DNA of 64,000 nucleotides from Bog-756 sp963701325 (GTDB taxonomy: Bacteria > Actinomycetota > Acidimicrobiia > Acidimicrobiales > RAAP-2). Below, in pieces: positions 31,118 to 40,118 of this stretch (its first letter is position 1; the number at the start of each line of letters is the position of its first letter). A program made the translations under genes and the position numbers. The stretch is taken from the NCBI GenBank assembly GCA_963701325.1, contig OY969604.1, forward strand, positions 2,728,001 through 2,792,000, given 5' to 3'. The notes beneath the pieces were generated by a model. That model was given only the letters and a program-made list of their open reading frames with translations. It was not told where the DNA came from and did not search any database.

Positions 31118-32614
31118 ATGACGGAACGACGAGGCATCCTCCGGTTCCGGTCTCGTCGGTATGGGATCTGGGTTGCAATTACGGCACTCATCTCTTCATG
31201 CCTCATCTGTTCGTGTGGCACATCAGCTCCGGTCGGCACAGGCTCCACATCGACTTCCCCGCCCCCTCCCAGAATCACCTGGTCAGCATGTCCGATGGCG
31301 AAGGGATATTTGTGCGGGACGCTCCAGGTGCCGCTCGTGTACGGGGGCCCGTCTCGAGGTTCGCCCTCGTTGTCTCTGTCAGTGATCGAACACCCGGTAG
31401 CCCATAGCAAGGGCGTCATCGTGTTCAACCCCGGAGGGCCAGGGGAGAGCGGCGTCCTCATCCTGCCAATCCTGGCATCCTTCATGTCGCCCTCAGTGCG
31501 GAACCAGTTCACACTCGTGAGCTTCGACGAGCGAGGAACCGGATCGAGTGAACCGCTCCTCTGCGGTCCGTCCCCCGAGGAGGCAAGCAGCGCTGTTCCT
31601 GGAACGGCGGCGGCTACCCGTACGTTTGCCGGACTCGATGACGTCTGCCGATCCAAGTACCCGCAACTGTTCTCTACGGTCGACACGACGACCTCGGCAC
31701 GGGACATGAACAGCCTGCGCCAAGCGCTCGGAGTCGACCGGATCAACTACTACGGTCTCTCGTACGGCACTGTGCTCGGAAGTGTCTATCGGCAGCTGTA
31801 TCCAACTCACGTCCGGTCAATGGTGCTCGACGGAGCGGTCGATGCCAATTTGAGTCTCTCCGCTGAAGCGGTGCTCGAAGCGCCAGCGATTCAGAATGCG
31901 CTTCTACACGTTCTCGATAACTGCTCCGCCGTGGCGGGCTGCACACTCGGTCCGAACGCGCTGGAGTTCTACAAGCAGCTTTCGACACAGCTCAGCCAGC
32001 ATCCACTTCCCGCCCCAGGGAACGGCGACGACGTTCCGGTAACCGTCGGTGACCTCATGACCGCGACCTTGCTCTACCTTTCGGCGCCTTCGTTTACCCC
32101 CGGGTACTTCTCGGCCCTGCAGGCTGCCGCCGCCGGTAACGGTGCGCCGCTGCGTTCGGTCGCTCTCGGCCTCGAGACAGACCTCAACGGTTCCTCGCTC
32201 GTCGGAGCCCTCTGGGCCATCACCTGCAACGATGCCGAATCCCACCCGAACGGGACCGCGACCGCGGCTCTGGCCCGAACGCTTGGATCACAGTTTCCCC
32301 TCGGAGGTGCCGAAGCAGTCGCCAACAATCTCATTGGCTGTCCTGGCTGGGTCAACTCAGGTGGATCAATTGCGCACCTCGTCGTCATTCGCAGCCAGCC
32401 ACCGCTGGTGGTCGGCAACACCGGTGATCCCAATACGCCATACGCGGGGGCACATCTACTGGCTCACGCTGTCGGTGGAATCGAGGTCACGTACGTCGGG
32501 TACGGACACAGTTGGCTCCTCAACGGATCCACGAATCAGTGTATGCAATCAATTGTGAGCAACTATTTCATTCAAGGTGTTCTCCCGGGTCCCAACACGC
32601 GCTGCGTCGCGTAA
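31118..32614 (+). CDS. Secreted alpha/beta hydrolase lipoprotein (tripeptidyl aminopeptidase/SlpD-like)
   Basis: 498 residues from ATG 31118. An N-terminal basic segment is followed by a hydrophobic stretch with a lipobox-like ISSC, then a Thr/Ser/Pro-rich linker. The hydrolase core has VFNPGGPGESGV (oxyanion), SFDERGTGSSEP, NYYGLSYGTVLG (nucleophile elbow GxSxG) and a late GNTGDPNTPY (Asp) with GYGHSW (His). This is the S33/SCO-type tripeptidyl aminopeptidase family. It is probably a surface-anchored peptidase or esterase. The next element downstream is an IS element. Confidence 0.82.
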   Translation: MTERRGILRFRSRRYGIWVAITALISSCLICSCGTSAPVGTGSTSTSPPPPRITWSACPMAKGYLCGTLQVPLVYGGPSRGSPSLSLSVIEHPVAHSKGVIVFNPGGPGESGVLILPILASFMSPSVRNQFTLVSFDERGTGSSEPLLCGPSPEEASSAVPGTAAATRTFAGLDDVCRSKYPQLFSTVDTTTSARDMNSLRQALGVDRINYYGLSYGTVLGSVYRQLYPTHVRSMVLDGAVDANLSLSAEAVLEAPAIQNALLHVLDNCSAVAGCTLGPNALEFYKQLSTQLSQHPLPAPGNGDDVPVTVGDLMTATLLYLSAPSFTPGYFSALQAAAAGNGAPLRSVALGLETDLNGSSLVGALWAITCNDAESHPNGTATAALARTLGSQFPLGGAEAVANNLIGCPGWVNSGGSIAHLVVIRSQPPLVVGNTGDPNTPYAGAHLLAHAVGGIEVTYVGYGHSWLLNGSTNQCMQSIVSNYFIQGVLPGPNTRCVA

Positions 32615-32658
32615 GGGCCTGTCGCAAGCGACGCTCGCGACGCGGGGTCAAGCCCAAA

Positions 32659-32673
32659 GAGCGGAGGGAGTGG
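32659..32673. repeat. Left target-site duplication of the IS481 element
   Basis: GAGCGGAGGGAGTGG, identical to 33954-33968. It copies the last 12 bases of the tRNA-Ser gene plus 3 flanking bases. Its presence left of the element shows insertion rather than a pre-existing repeat. Confidence 0.85.
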
Positions 32674-33953
32674 TGTCTGAGTTCATGACCTAGGCGACAT
32701 CTGTGTCAAGACATAGGAGACACCTGCTGAGGAGGGTCTCCTGTGGACAAAGGCCGCTTCCTGATCGAGACACACCTGCGTACCGGCCAGCCCCTCGGCG
32801 AGCTGGCGAAGGCCCACGGGGTCCACCGCAGCTGGCTCTACAAGCGCCTCGCCCGCTACCGACGAGACGGCGAGGCGGGCCTCGAGCTTCGCTCCACCCG
32901 GCCCAAGACCTCACCGACCCGGATCGCCGGCCTCTGGGAAGAGGAGATCGTCCGCTTGAGGAAGGAGCTCACCGATCTCGGTGTCGACGCAGGGGCAGCG
33001 ACCATCCAGACCCACTTGGCCGACGTCCACGAGACCACCCCGTCGATCCCGACCATCTGGCGGGTACTGAAGGCGAGAGGGTTCGTCACCCCGCAGCCCC
33101 ACAAGCGTCCGAAGAGCTCCTTTACCCGCTTCGTGGCCGACCTGCCGAACGAGTGCTGGCAGGCCGACATGACCCACGTGACCGTCGCCGACGGAGTGGT
33201 GTTCGAAGTCCTCAACGTCATCGACGATCACTCCCGGCTGTGCGTGGCGTCGAGAGCGTTCGTGACAGTGCGGTCGCCCGACGTCGTCCGCACCCTGCAT
33301 ACAGCGGCATCTACCTGGGGCTATCCCCAGTCGTTTCTCACTGACAACGGGGCGATCTTCACGGCCAGCGCGGTCAAGGGGACGAGCGCCATGGAGGCCG
33401 AGCTGTTGACGTTGGGCATCCTGTCCAAACACGGCAAGCCCTACCATCCCCAGACCCAGGGCAAGGTGGAGCGCTTCCACCAGACCGTGAAGAAGTACCT
33501 CGCAAAACAGGATCCGGCCGTGACGAAGAGGCAACTCCAAGGCCAGCTCGATCGGTTCGTCACCTACTACAACGAGGTCCGGCCGCACCGGTCGCTCGGC
33601 CGAAAGCGACCCCTCGTGGTCTTCAATGCGAGGGAGAAGGCGATCCCGACAGGGCCCCGGATCGACACCACCGGCTACCGGGTCCGGCGGGACAAGGTCG
33701 ACAAGACCGGAGTGGTGACGCTGCGCTATCACAGTCGGATCCACCACATCGGGGTGGGTCGTGCCTACGCCGGCTGGCGGGTGATCCTCCTCGTGGCTGG
33801 AACCGACATCCGCATCCTCGGGATGGACGGTTCGCCGCTCCGGCATCTGACGCTGGACATCACAAAGGACTACCAGCCACAGCCGTGACCGATAGCCCTT
33901 TGGTTGTCTACGATGTCTTGAGACACCTGTCTCCGATGTCTCGCGACATCACA
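32674..33953 (+). mobile_element. Complete IS481-family insertion sequence, about 1,280 bp
   Basis: The ends are 5'-TGT and ACA-3'. Inverted terminal repeats are imperfect but collinear: left GACCTAGGCGACATC, then TCAAGACATAGGAGACA; right complement GACATCGGAGACAGG, then TCAAGACATCGTAGACA, with identical spacing from both ends. One intact transposase gene fills the element. It is bounded by 15-bp direct repeats. The element lies in the 3' part of tRNA-Ser(TGA), but the duplication restores an intact tRNA gene on the right. Confidence 0.87.
32743..33888 (+). CDS. IS481-family transposase
   Basis: 381 residues from GTG 32743, preceded by GGAGGG. An N-terminal helix-turn-helix (LGELAKAHGVHRSWLYKRLARY) and an HTH_29/32-like region precede the integrase core. 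The catalytic DDE residues are in WQADMTHV, FLTDNGAIF and HPQTQGKVERFHQTV. RPHRSLGRKRP follows, as in IS481/IS3-type retroviral integrases. The frame is uninterrupted and the element ends are intact, so it may still be active. Confidence 0.93.
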   Translation: MDKGRFLIETHLRTGQPLGELAKAHGVHRSWLYKRLARYRRDGEAGLELRSTRPKTSPTRIAGLWEEEIVRLRKELTDLGVDAGAATIQTHLADVHETTPSIPTIWRVLKARGFVTPQPHKRPKSSFTRFVADLPNECWQADMTHVTVADGVVFEVLNVIDDHSRLCVASRAFVTVRSPDVVRTLHTAASTWGYPQSFLTDNGAIFTASAVKGTSAMEAELLTLGILSKHGKPYHPQTQGKVERFHQTVKKYLAKQDPAVTKRQLQGQLDRFVTYYNEVRPHRSLGRKRPLVVFNAREKAIPTGPRIDTTGYRVRRDKVDKTGVVTLRYHSRIHHIGVGRAYAGWRVILLVAGTDIRILGMDGSPLRHLTLDITKDYQPQP

Positions 33954-33968
33954 GAGCGGAGGGAGTGG
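33954..33968. repeat. Right target-site duplication, inside tRNA-Ser 3' end
   Basis: This copy of GAGCGGAGGGAGTGG contains the acceptor 3' strand and part of the T arm of the intact tRNA-Ser gene. Confidence 0.85.
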
Positions 33969-34041
33969 GATTCGAACCCACGGAGGCTTGCACCTCACGG
34001 CTTTTCAAGAGCCGCGCATTTGTCCGCTCTGCCATCCCTCC
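33957..34041 (-). tRNA. tRNA-Ser (anticodon TGA)
   Basis: An 85-nt cloverleaf on the minus strand. The acceptor stem is GGAGGGA with TCCCTCC and a G discriminator. The anticodon stem-loop is CGGCT-CTTGAAA-AGCCG, so the anticodon is TGA. A long variable arm (GAGGTGCAAGCCTC) and T arm GTGGGTTCGAATCCCAC complete the serine type. CCA is not encoded. The 3' end borders the IS481 element, so the original downstream sequence, including any terminator, has been displaced. Confidence 0.95.
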
Positions 34042-34123
34042 TCGTGCATCAGCGTGAAAGGGTAGCTGCGGGTTATCGTCGGGTCAGCCCCCGGCGGATC
34101 TGGTCGGCACCCGGCGGATTCGG

Positions 34124-35140
34124 TCATGCACTGCCCGGTGCGGGTGCTGCTCCGTAGAGGTGTCCACCGGTTGCGATCTCGCCACGCAATCCCTCCATCC
34201 ACGAGTGGGCCTCGCGTCGCGACTGGTCGACTTCCTCCCGGATCGCCTCACCGTGAGGACCGGCTGCCGGGTAGGAGCCGAGGAACTTGACCCCGCCCAG
34301 CTCGGCGTGCAGATCGGCCAGGCAGTCGGCGACCACCGCGTCACCGACGTGGCCCTCGAAGTCGATGATGAAGCAGTAGTCGCCGAGGGCTTGCTTGGTC
34401 GGCCTCGACTCGAGCTTGGTCAGATTGATGTTGCGAGCCGCGAAGTGGCCGAGGATGGCGTAGAGGCTGCCGGGGTGGTCTGCGCTCTGGAAGCAGGCGA
34501 TGCTGGTCCGGTCATGGCCGGTTCGGGAGGGGATCCCGGTCTTGGCGAGCGAGACGAAGCGGGTCTGGTTGTCGGGATGGTCCTCGACGTCTTCGGCCAG
34601 GATCTCGAGGCCGTAGAGCTTGGCCGCCAGCCGGGGGGCGATGGCCGCTGTCGGCCGGTCCGTCATCGACGGGTCGCCCTCGCCGAGCATGCGGGCGGCG
34701 TCGGCGGTCGAGTTGGTGGCCAGCGTCTTCGCATGCGGGAGCTGCTCGTGCAGGAATCGCAGGCACTGGGCTGTGGCCACCGGGATCGATGCGACACGCT
34801 CGATGTCTCCGAGCGACGTTCCCGGGGTGCCCATCAGATGGAGGTGGACGTCGAGCACGACCTCCCGCTGGATGCGCAGGTCGAAGTCGAAGACGAGACT
34901 GTCGATGATGTCCCTGACCGTCCCCTCGATCGCGTTCTCGAGCGGCACGAAGCCGAGGTCGACCTGGGCACGGTCGACCGACTCGAGCACGTCGGCGAGA
35001 GAGTCCATCGGGACGATGTCCCCGTCGGCGTAGTCGGACTCACGGAGGAGAGCTTCCTCGGTGAAGGTTCCCTCCGGCCCGAGGAACCCGATCCGGAGTG
35101 GCCGACCGGATGCAATCCCCTGGGATGCGCCTTCGGCCAT
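34124..35140 (-). CDS. pheA: Prephenate dehydratase
   Basis: 338 residues. The catalytic domain begins IGFLGPEGTFTEEALL and has GFVPLENAIEGTV and ATAQCLRFL, then ALATNSTADAAR-like and EDHPDNQTRFV. The TRF motif is the catalytic Thr-Arg-Phe. The ACT domain starts at TSIACFQSADHPGSLY and includes ESRPTKQALGDYCFIIDFEGH, the phenylalanine-binding region. It converts prephenate to phenylpyruvate in phenylalanine synthesis and is probably feedback-inhibited. A C-terminal tail of about 40 residues is poorly conserved. It is divergent from larB. Confidence 0.93.
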   Translation of the reverse strand: MAEGASQGIASGRPLRIGFLGPEGTFTEEALLRESDYADGDIVPMDSLADVLESVDRAQVDLGFVPLENAIEGTVRDIIDSLVFDFDLRIQREVVLDVHLHLMGTPGTSLGDIERVASIPVATAQCLRFLHEQLPHAKTLATNSTADAARMLGEGDPSMTDRPTAAIAPRLAAKLYGLEILAEDVEDHPDNQTRFVSLAKTGIPSRTGHDRTSIACFQSADHPGSLYAILGHFAARNINLTKLESRPTKQALGDYCFIIDFEGHVGDAVVADCLADLHAELGGVKFLGSYPAAGPHGEAIREEVDQSRREAHSWMEGLRGEIATGGHLYGAAPAPGSA

Positions 35141-35163
35141 ACACAGGCAGGATAGTGAACATC

Positions 35164-35985
35164 ATGGACGAACTCGCGCTGCAACGCCTCCTCACCGAAG
35201 TGCGCTCGGGTGAGTGCTCGCCCGACGACGCGGTGCACCGCCTGCGGCGGCTCCCCTTCGCCGATCTCGGATTTGCCAAGGTCGATCACCATCGTCAGCT
35301 GCGGCTGGGCCTGCCCGAGGCCGTCTACGGGCAGGGCAAGTCGGCGACCCAGTGTTCGGCGATCGTGGGCGAGCTGCTGTACGAGGGACGTGAGGGCACC
35401 ACGCAGGACGCCAAGTCGGTCGGCACGCCGGGCGTCGGCCCGGTCATCCTGACCCGGGCCGACGACGGACAGGTCCGTCTGGTGATGGACGAGCACCCCG
35501 GTGGATTCCGGACGGTTACCGGCCAGGCCACGGGCGGCGATCAGGTTCGGGGCGAGCTCTCGACGGTCGTGTGGCGCGCAGCCGCGGCACGCCCGTCCCG
35601 CACGCTGGTGATCACCGCGGGAACCTCTGACCTGCCCGTGGCACGCGAATGCGAGGCCACCCTCACCGCTCTCGGGCTCCGCCCGACCCTGTTGGCCGAT
35701 TGCGGGGTTGCCGGGGTGCACCGGCTGTTGGCCTCGGCCGACGAGCTCGCCGACGCCGACGCCGTCGTGGTGGTGGCTGGGATGGAGGGCGCCCTCGCCA
35801 GCCTCGTGGGCGGGATCTCTCCGGCTCCGGTCGTGGCAGTCCCCACCAGCACCGGGTACGGCTCCGCCCTCGAAGGCGTCACCGCGCTCCTCGCCATGCA
35901 CGCGTCCTGCGCTGCGGGCATCACCGTCGTCGGCATCGACAACGGGTTCGGGGCAGCGTGTGCGATCGCCCGGATGCTGCCGTGA
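35164..35985 (+). CDS. larB: LarB, pyridinium-3,5-biscarboxylic acid mononucleotide synthase
   Basis: 273 residues from ATG 35164. LRRLPFADLGFAKVDHHRQLRLGLPE, read in two parts, is the LarB N-terminal signature. The PurE-like core has VITAGTSDLPVARECEATL and VVVVAGMEGALASLVGG, and it ends with VVGIDNGFGAACAI. LarB carboxylates and hydrolyses NaAD as the first step of nickel-pincer nucleotide cofactor synthesis. The stop overlaps larC (GTGA). No larA is in this window. Confidence 0.93.
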   Translation: MDELALQRLLTEVRSGECSPDDAVHRLRRLPFADLGFAKVDHHRQLRLGLPEAVYGQGKSATQCSAIVGELLYEGREGTTQDAKSVGTPGVGPVILTRADDGQVRLVMDEHPGGFRTVTGQATGGDQVRGELSTVVWRAAAARPSRTLVITAGTSDLPVARECEATLTALGLRPTLLADCGVAGVHRLLASADELADADAVVVVAGMEGALASLVGGISPAPVVAVPTSTGYGSALEGVTALLAMHASCAAGITVVGIDNGFGAACAIARMLP

Positions 35986-37421
35986 GGGCGGTCCGGTCGG
36001 CGGACGGGAGAGGGGCGGCGGCGGCCGGTCCCGGCGCGCGCTCTGTCGCCTGGTTCCACTGCTTCGCGGGGATCGCCGGCGACATGGCGCTCGGGAGTCT
36101 CATCGACGCCGGCGCCGACCTCGGCGAGGTGCTCGCACTGCTCGAGCGGTTGCCGTTCAGCGGATGGGCGCTCGAGGTCGAGCCGGTGCTGCGGGGGGGG
36201 ATCGCAGCGACCCGGGCGATCGTCACCGTCCACGACCACGTGGTGGTGCGTACCTACGCCCACATCGTGGGGCTGGTCGAGGAGGCCCGGCTGCCCGAGC
36301 GGGTCGCGGCCCGCGCCCTCGCCACGTTCGAGGTGCTGGCCGAGGTCGAGGCCGGCCTCCATCGGCGCCAGATGGACCAGGTCCACTTCCACGAGGTCGG
36401 TGGCCACGACTCGATCATCGACGTGGTCGGGACCGCCGCAGCGCTCGAGGTCCTGGGCATCGACGAGGTGAGGGCCAGCCCGGTGGCCACGGGAATGGGC
36501 ATGGTGCGGTCCGCCCACGGATTGCTCCCCAACCCCGCGCCTGCCGTGGTCGGGCTCCTGAAGGGCGTGCCCACCTGGGGTCGGAACATCCCGGTCGAAC
36601 TCACCACCCCGACCGGCGCCGCCCTGCTCGCCGCGCTCTCTGCCGGGTACGGCCCGATGCCGGCCATGCGGGTGAGCAGCCAGGGGTTCGGAGCCGGGCG
36701 CCGCGAGCTCGACGAGCTGCCCAACTGCACGCAGGTGGTCACCGGCGTGCGGACCGACCGGGCGGGGAGCGACGACCCCGGCGCCCCCGAGGCGGACGCC
36801 GGCCAGCCGGTGGCGCTCCTCGAAGTGGCCGTCGACGACGTGACCGGCGAGCAGTTGGCCCACGCCGTCGCCCGGCTGCTCGAGGCCGGAGCGCACGACG
36901 CATGGCTGTCGCCCGTGCTGATGAAGAAAGGCCGGCCCGGACACGTGGTGCACGTCCTCTGCGACCCGGTCCAGGTCCGGGAACTGCGCGGGGTGCTCCG
37001 CTCGGAGACGGGCTCACTCGGGGTGCGGCTCACCACGGGTGAGCGATGGCCCGCGGCCCGGTCGATCGAGTCGGTCGTGGTCGAAGGCCAGCTGATCCGG
37101 GTCAAGGTGAGCGCGGACCGGGTGAAAGCCGAGCACGAGGACGTGGCACTGGCCGCACGCCGGACGGGCAAGCCCCTGCGCGAGCTGGCCTTCCGGGCTG
37201 AGTCGCTCTGGCGGACCGAGAACGGCTCGGCGGTCGACCCGCCCGGACGGCATGCTCGGGGCGACGACCACGACCGCCGCAACCCGGGGACCCGGCAGGG
37301 CGCGGGCACGCCCCGCGCCTTCGGGCACGAGCAGCGCTCAGGGACGCGCGACGACGGGTCCGCCGGGACCACCGGAAGCGCCGGAACCGATGCGTTCGAC
37401 GGAGACGACGAGCCCGCTTGA
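35982..37421 (+). CDS. larC: LarC, nickel insertion protein for the nickel-pincer nucleotide
   Basis: 479 residues from GTG 35982. AWFHCFAGIAGDMALGSLIDAGAD opens the conserved domain. HFHEVGGHDSIIDVVG, VATGMGMVRSAHGLLPNPAP and ELTTPTGAALLAAL follow, then the C-terminal half with VTGEQLAHAVARLLEAGAHDAW and VLMKKGRPGH. Unlike Lactobacillus plantarum larC, it is in one continuous frame and needs no programmed frameshift. The last 60 residues form a Gly/Arg/Asp/Thr-rich disordered tail. It loads nickel into the cofactor made by LarB and LarE. Confidence 0.93.
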   Translation: MRAVRSADGRGAAAAGPGARSVAWFHCFAGIAGDMALGSLIDAGADLGEVLALLERLPFSGWALEVEPVLRGGIAATRAIVTVHDHVVVRTYAHIVGLVEEARLPERVAARALATFEVLAEVEAGLHRRQMDQVHFHEVGGHDSIIDVVGTAAALEVLGIDEVRASPVATGMGMVRSAHGLLPNPAPAVVGLLKGVPTWGRNIPVELTTPTGAALLAALSAGYGPMPAMRVSSQGFGAGRRELDELPNCTQVVTGVRTDRAGSDDPGAPEADAGQPVALLEVAVDDVTGEQLAHAVARLLEAGAHDAWLSPVLMKKGRPGHVVHVLCDPVQVRELRGVLRSETGSLGVRLTTGERWPAARSIESVVVEGQLIRVKVSADRVKAEHEDVALAARRTGKPLRELAFRAESLWRTENGSAVDPPGRHARGDDHDRRNPGTRQGAGTPRAFGHEQRSGTRDDGSAGTTGSAGTDAFDGDDEPA

Positions 37422-37431
37422 GACGCGGCCC

Positions 37432-38709
37432 TCAGCCGGATCGCAGGATTCGGGGCGGCACGCTCGGCGCGTCGCCGGGCGTGATCCATCGCCAGCCGTC
37501 GGCGCCGGGCTCGAGCCGGTGCCGATGGTGTGTCTTGAGGTAGTGGTGCCAGTGGCAGAGCCTGACCAGGTTCTCCATGCTGGCCATCCCACCTTCGCCG
37601 AACGGCAGCACGTGGTCGATCTCGAGCCCCTCGCCGCTGTCGCAGCCGGGAACCACGCACACCGGGTCCCGCTCGGCGAGAGCCCGCCTGAGCGCTGTCG
37701 GGATCGTCCGACCGGCGTGGGCGACCCCGGTGACGTCGACCCCGTCGGTGACCAGCACGCTCAGGATCGAGTCGACCGCCAGACGCCGGGCCACCTCGAC
37801 CGGGATCGGGCCGATGCCCTGGATCTCGCAGAGCTCGCCGGTCTCGACCCGACCGCGGACCAGTGCGGCGTGGTCGACGCGCACGTGCACCATGGTCGGC
37901 GGCCCTGGGGGCGCAGTGCCGCGGCCCTGGGTGTCGGGGCTACCGCGGCCCTTGCCGTCGGAGCCTGCCCGAGGTCGACGGCCGCCGGCGACGGCGTAGC
38001 CGGCATTCCCCCCGCCGCTGACGAGCGCCACGAGGGCGTCGGCCGCCAGTGCCCGACGCGGCTCTTCGAGGCCGACCCGTCTGGCGTCCGCGGCGAGACG
38101 GTCGACCTCGTCCTTGACGGAGGCGAGGAGGCGGGCGCCCTCGTCGGGCGTGAGGCGGGCGTCGAACCGGACCGCACCGTCGCCCTCCACCCAGTTGCGG
38201 AAGTAGCGCCCGCGTCGGATGGCCTCATAGGAACCGTGCGAGTCCTGGCCGGCCGCTCGGACCCGCCGACAGCGCAGCTTGAGCACGCTGAGCGGCTGTT
38301 GCCCGGCCGCCTCCACCAGGGCCCGCTCGGCACCGGGCTGGAGGATGGCGGCACCGGCGATCTCCTTGAGTTGGGTCTCCGAGAGCTTCCCCTGGCGCAC
38401 GGCCTCATCCGTTGCGGGAAGGGAGCCCAGGTTCCGCGCGGTCTCGAGGGCGGTGATGGCCGGTCCGAGCCCGGTACCCGTGGCTTCGGCGACATGGGCG
38501 GCCGCGGAGCGATGGCCGGTGCGCCGCCAGACGTTGGAGGACTCCACGCGTCGGGCCGCGAGGAGCTTGCCCGCGGCGGCGAGGCGCTCGACCTCGGCGA
38601 AGGCGTCGAGCAGGCGGGAGGCATCTGGGCCGCTCAGACACTCGGGGTCGAGGTCGGCCAGGGACGACCGGAGCTGGTCGGTGACCCGGCGGAGCGTGTC
38701 GGTGAGCAT
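37432..38709 (-). CDS. DUF222/HNH endonuclease domain protein
   Basis: 425 residues from ATG 38709. The N-terminal DUF222 region is helical (LLDAFAEVERLAAAGKLLAARRVE), then RLTPDEGARLLASVKDEVD. The HNH module near the C terminus reads CVVPGCDSGEGLEIDHVLPF and LVRLCHWHHYLKTHHRHRL. These proteins are very abundant in actinobacteria and partly associated with mobile DNA, but their function is unclear. A Gly/Arg-rich linker lies around residues 265-295. It is convergent with larC, 10 bp apart. Confidence 0.85.
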   Translation of the reverse strand: MLTDTLRRVTDQLRSSLADLDPECLSGPDASRLLDAFAEVERLAAAGKLLAARRVESSNVWRRTGHRSAAAHVAEATGTGLGPAITALETARNLGSLPATDEAVRQGKLSETQLKEIAGAAILQPGAERALVEAAGQQPLSVLKLRCRRVRAAGQDSHGSYEAIRRGRYFRNWVEGDGAVRFDARLTPDEGARLLASVKDEVDRLAADARRVGLEEPRRALAADALVALVSGGGNAGYAVAGGRRPRAGSDGKGRGSPDTQGRGTAPPGPPTMVHVRVDHAALVRGRVETGELCEIQGIGPIPVEVARRLAVDSILSVLVTDGVDVTGVAHAGRTIPTALRRALAERDPVCVVPGCDSGEGLEIDHVLPFGEGGMASMENLVRLCHWHHYLKTHHRHRLEPGADGWRWITPGDAPSVPPRILRSG

Positions 38710-38856
38710 GGGACCATGCTCCCAGCGGGGTGTATCAGGAAGGAGCGCGGTGCACGCCCGGAGGCGTTCGGGGCGGCTACCGTCTGGCGAGCCGGGTGGC
38801 CCGGCGCAGTGGGCTCGGCGTCCCACGACCGAACGAATCAAAAGGAACTCTCTGAC

Positions 38857-39429
38857 ATGACCCGTCTGCGCACCTGGTCCCTCGTGGTCCTCGCCCTCGC
38901 CGCCCTCGGGTTGGCAGGCTGCGGCGGTTCGTCCTCGAGCCCGACCACCACGTCGAGCCCGACGACGACCTCGACCCCGACCACTTCTGCGACCCCGACG
39001 CCTGCCGCTGTTCCGGGGATCGCGCCGGTGGCCGACCCCTCCCCGGCCGGGACCTGGAGTGTGGAGCCGACGGTCGCGGTCCCGCCGGGAGCCCCTCCGA
39101 CGCAGCTCCAGGCTTCGGATCTGATCGTGGGGACCGGTCCTGCGGCCAAGGCGGGCGACAACGTCACCGTGCAGTACGTCGGGGTGGCCTATTCGAACCA
39201 GAAGGTGTTCGACGCCTCGTGGAACCGGCACCAGCCCTTCCAATTCGCCCTCGGGGAGGGCCAGGTGATCCCGGGTTGGGACCAGGGAATCGTCGGGATG
39301 AAGGTCGGCAGCCGGCGTGAGCTGATCATCCCGCCGAGCCTCGCCTACGGCGCGCAGGCCCCGGCCGGCTCTGGCATCGCCGACAACGACACGCTCATCT
39401 TCATCGTGGACCTGGTCAAGATCGGCTGA
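38857..39429 (+). CDS. FKBP-type peptidyl-prolyl isomerase lipoprotein
   Basis: 190 residues from ATG 38857. The signal peptide LVVLALAALGLAGC ends in a clear LAGC lipobox. A Ser/Thr/Pro linker of about 45 residues follows. The FKBP domain has VTVQYVGVAYSNQKVFDASW, FALGEGQVIPGWDQGIVGMKVG, LIIPPSLAYGAQ and a closing DTLIFIVDLVKI. It would fold or isomerise exported proteins at the membrane surface. It has its own AAAGGAA ribosome site and converges on the flavin-binding gene with a 14-bp overlap. Confidence 0.93.
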   Translation: MTRLRTWSLVVLALAALGLAGCGGSSSSPTTTSSPTTTSTPTTSATPTPAAVPGIAPVADPSPAGTWSVEPTVAVPPGAPPTQLQASDLIVGTGPAAKAGDNVTVQYVGVAYSNQKVFDASWNRHQPFQFALGEGQVIPGWDQGIVGMKVGSRRELIIPPSLAYGAQAPAGSGIADNDTLIFIVDLVKIG

Positions 39430-40063
39430 CGTCAGGAGCAGGGGACGCGAGCATCGCGTCGCGGAGTGCCGCCCTGCCCGGCTGGTCAATGAGCCCGCGG
39501 ATCACGCCCTCCACGTCCGCAGGCGGCCGGTTCTGGCTGAGCTTGGCTTTCGCCTCGATCCGGGTGATCACGCACTCGACCCCGACGATCCGGCCGAGCA
39601 TCGCGTCGACATACGCCTCCGGGGCGTCGCTCACCGACCACGGCAATTCGGAGTGTGCCTCGTTGGCATCAGTGAGCGCGGTGACGTTGGCCCGGAGCCA
39701 CCCCGCGTCGTCGATGGCGCGGGCCGTCCCGTGCAGATGGACGCTCACGTAGTTCCACGTGGGCACGACCCGACCGTGCTCACGCTTGGACGGGTACCAG
39801 GACGGGCTCACGTAGCCGTCGGCCACGTCGAACAGGACGACCGAGGGGACCGGGTGCCCGAGCAGGGTCACCAGGGGGTTGCCCCGGGCGACGTGCCCGT
39901 TGAGCCGCGCCTCGCCCAGTGGCCCACGGATCAGCCGCCACGGCAGCAGCGACGCCTCCATCCCGACGCCGGAGGAGACCACCAGTGTGCCGGCCACCCG
40001 CGCCTCGACCAACGAGAAGGCCTCGTCGGGATCGGTGATCTCGAATGCGGTCACCCGGTACAC
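39416..40063 (-). CDS. FMN-binding split-barrel protein, PaiB type
   Basis: 215 residues from GTG 40063 (ATG 40087 is in frame). YRVTAFEITDPDEAFSLVEA is the PaiB start, then LNGHVARGNPLVTLLG and SPSWYPSKREHGRVVPTWNYVSVHLHG, the most conserved stretch. PaiB proteins bind FMN or haem and were named as negative transcriptional regulators in Bacillus. The direct role here is not shown. It is adjacent to, and divergent from, a second split-barrel protein. Confidence 0.85.
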   Translation of the reverse strand: MYRVTAFEITDPDEAFSLVEARVAGTLVVSSGVGMEASLLPWRLIRGPLGEARLNGHVARGNPLVTLLGHPVPSVVLFDVADGYVSPSWYPSKREHGRVVPTWNYVSVHLHGTARAIDDAGWLRANVTALTDANEAHSELPWSVSDAPEAYVDAMLGRIVGVECVITRIEAKAKLSQNRPPADVEGVIRGLIDQPGRAALRDAMLASPAPDVSRS

Positions 40064-40118
40064 GACGGCATTCTCCCATGACCACACGCGCGGGCCCTCC
40101 GGTTAGGCTCATTCCCCT

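Noticed and set aside
32659..33968. Direct repeats at a tRNA end suggesting an integrase att site
   Set aside because: Repeats exactly bound an IS481 element and no integrase or cargo is present, so a transposition duplication explains them.
35708..37042. Long alternative frame across larB and larC
   Set aside because: No domain motifs and shadow-like composition. The frames with LarB and LarC signatures explain the region.
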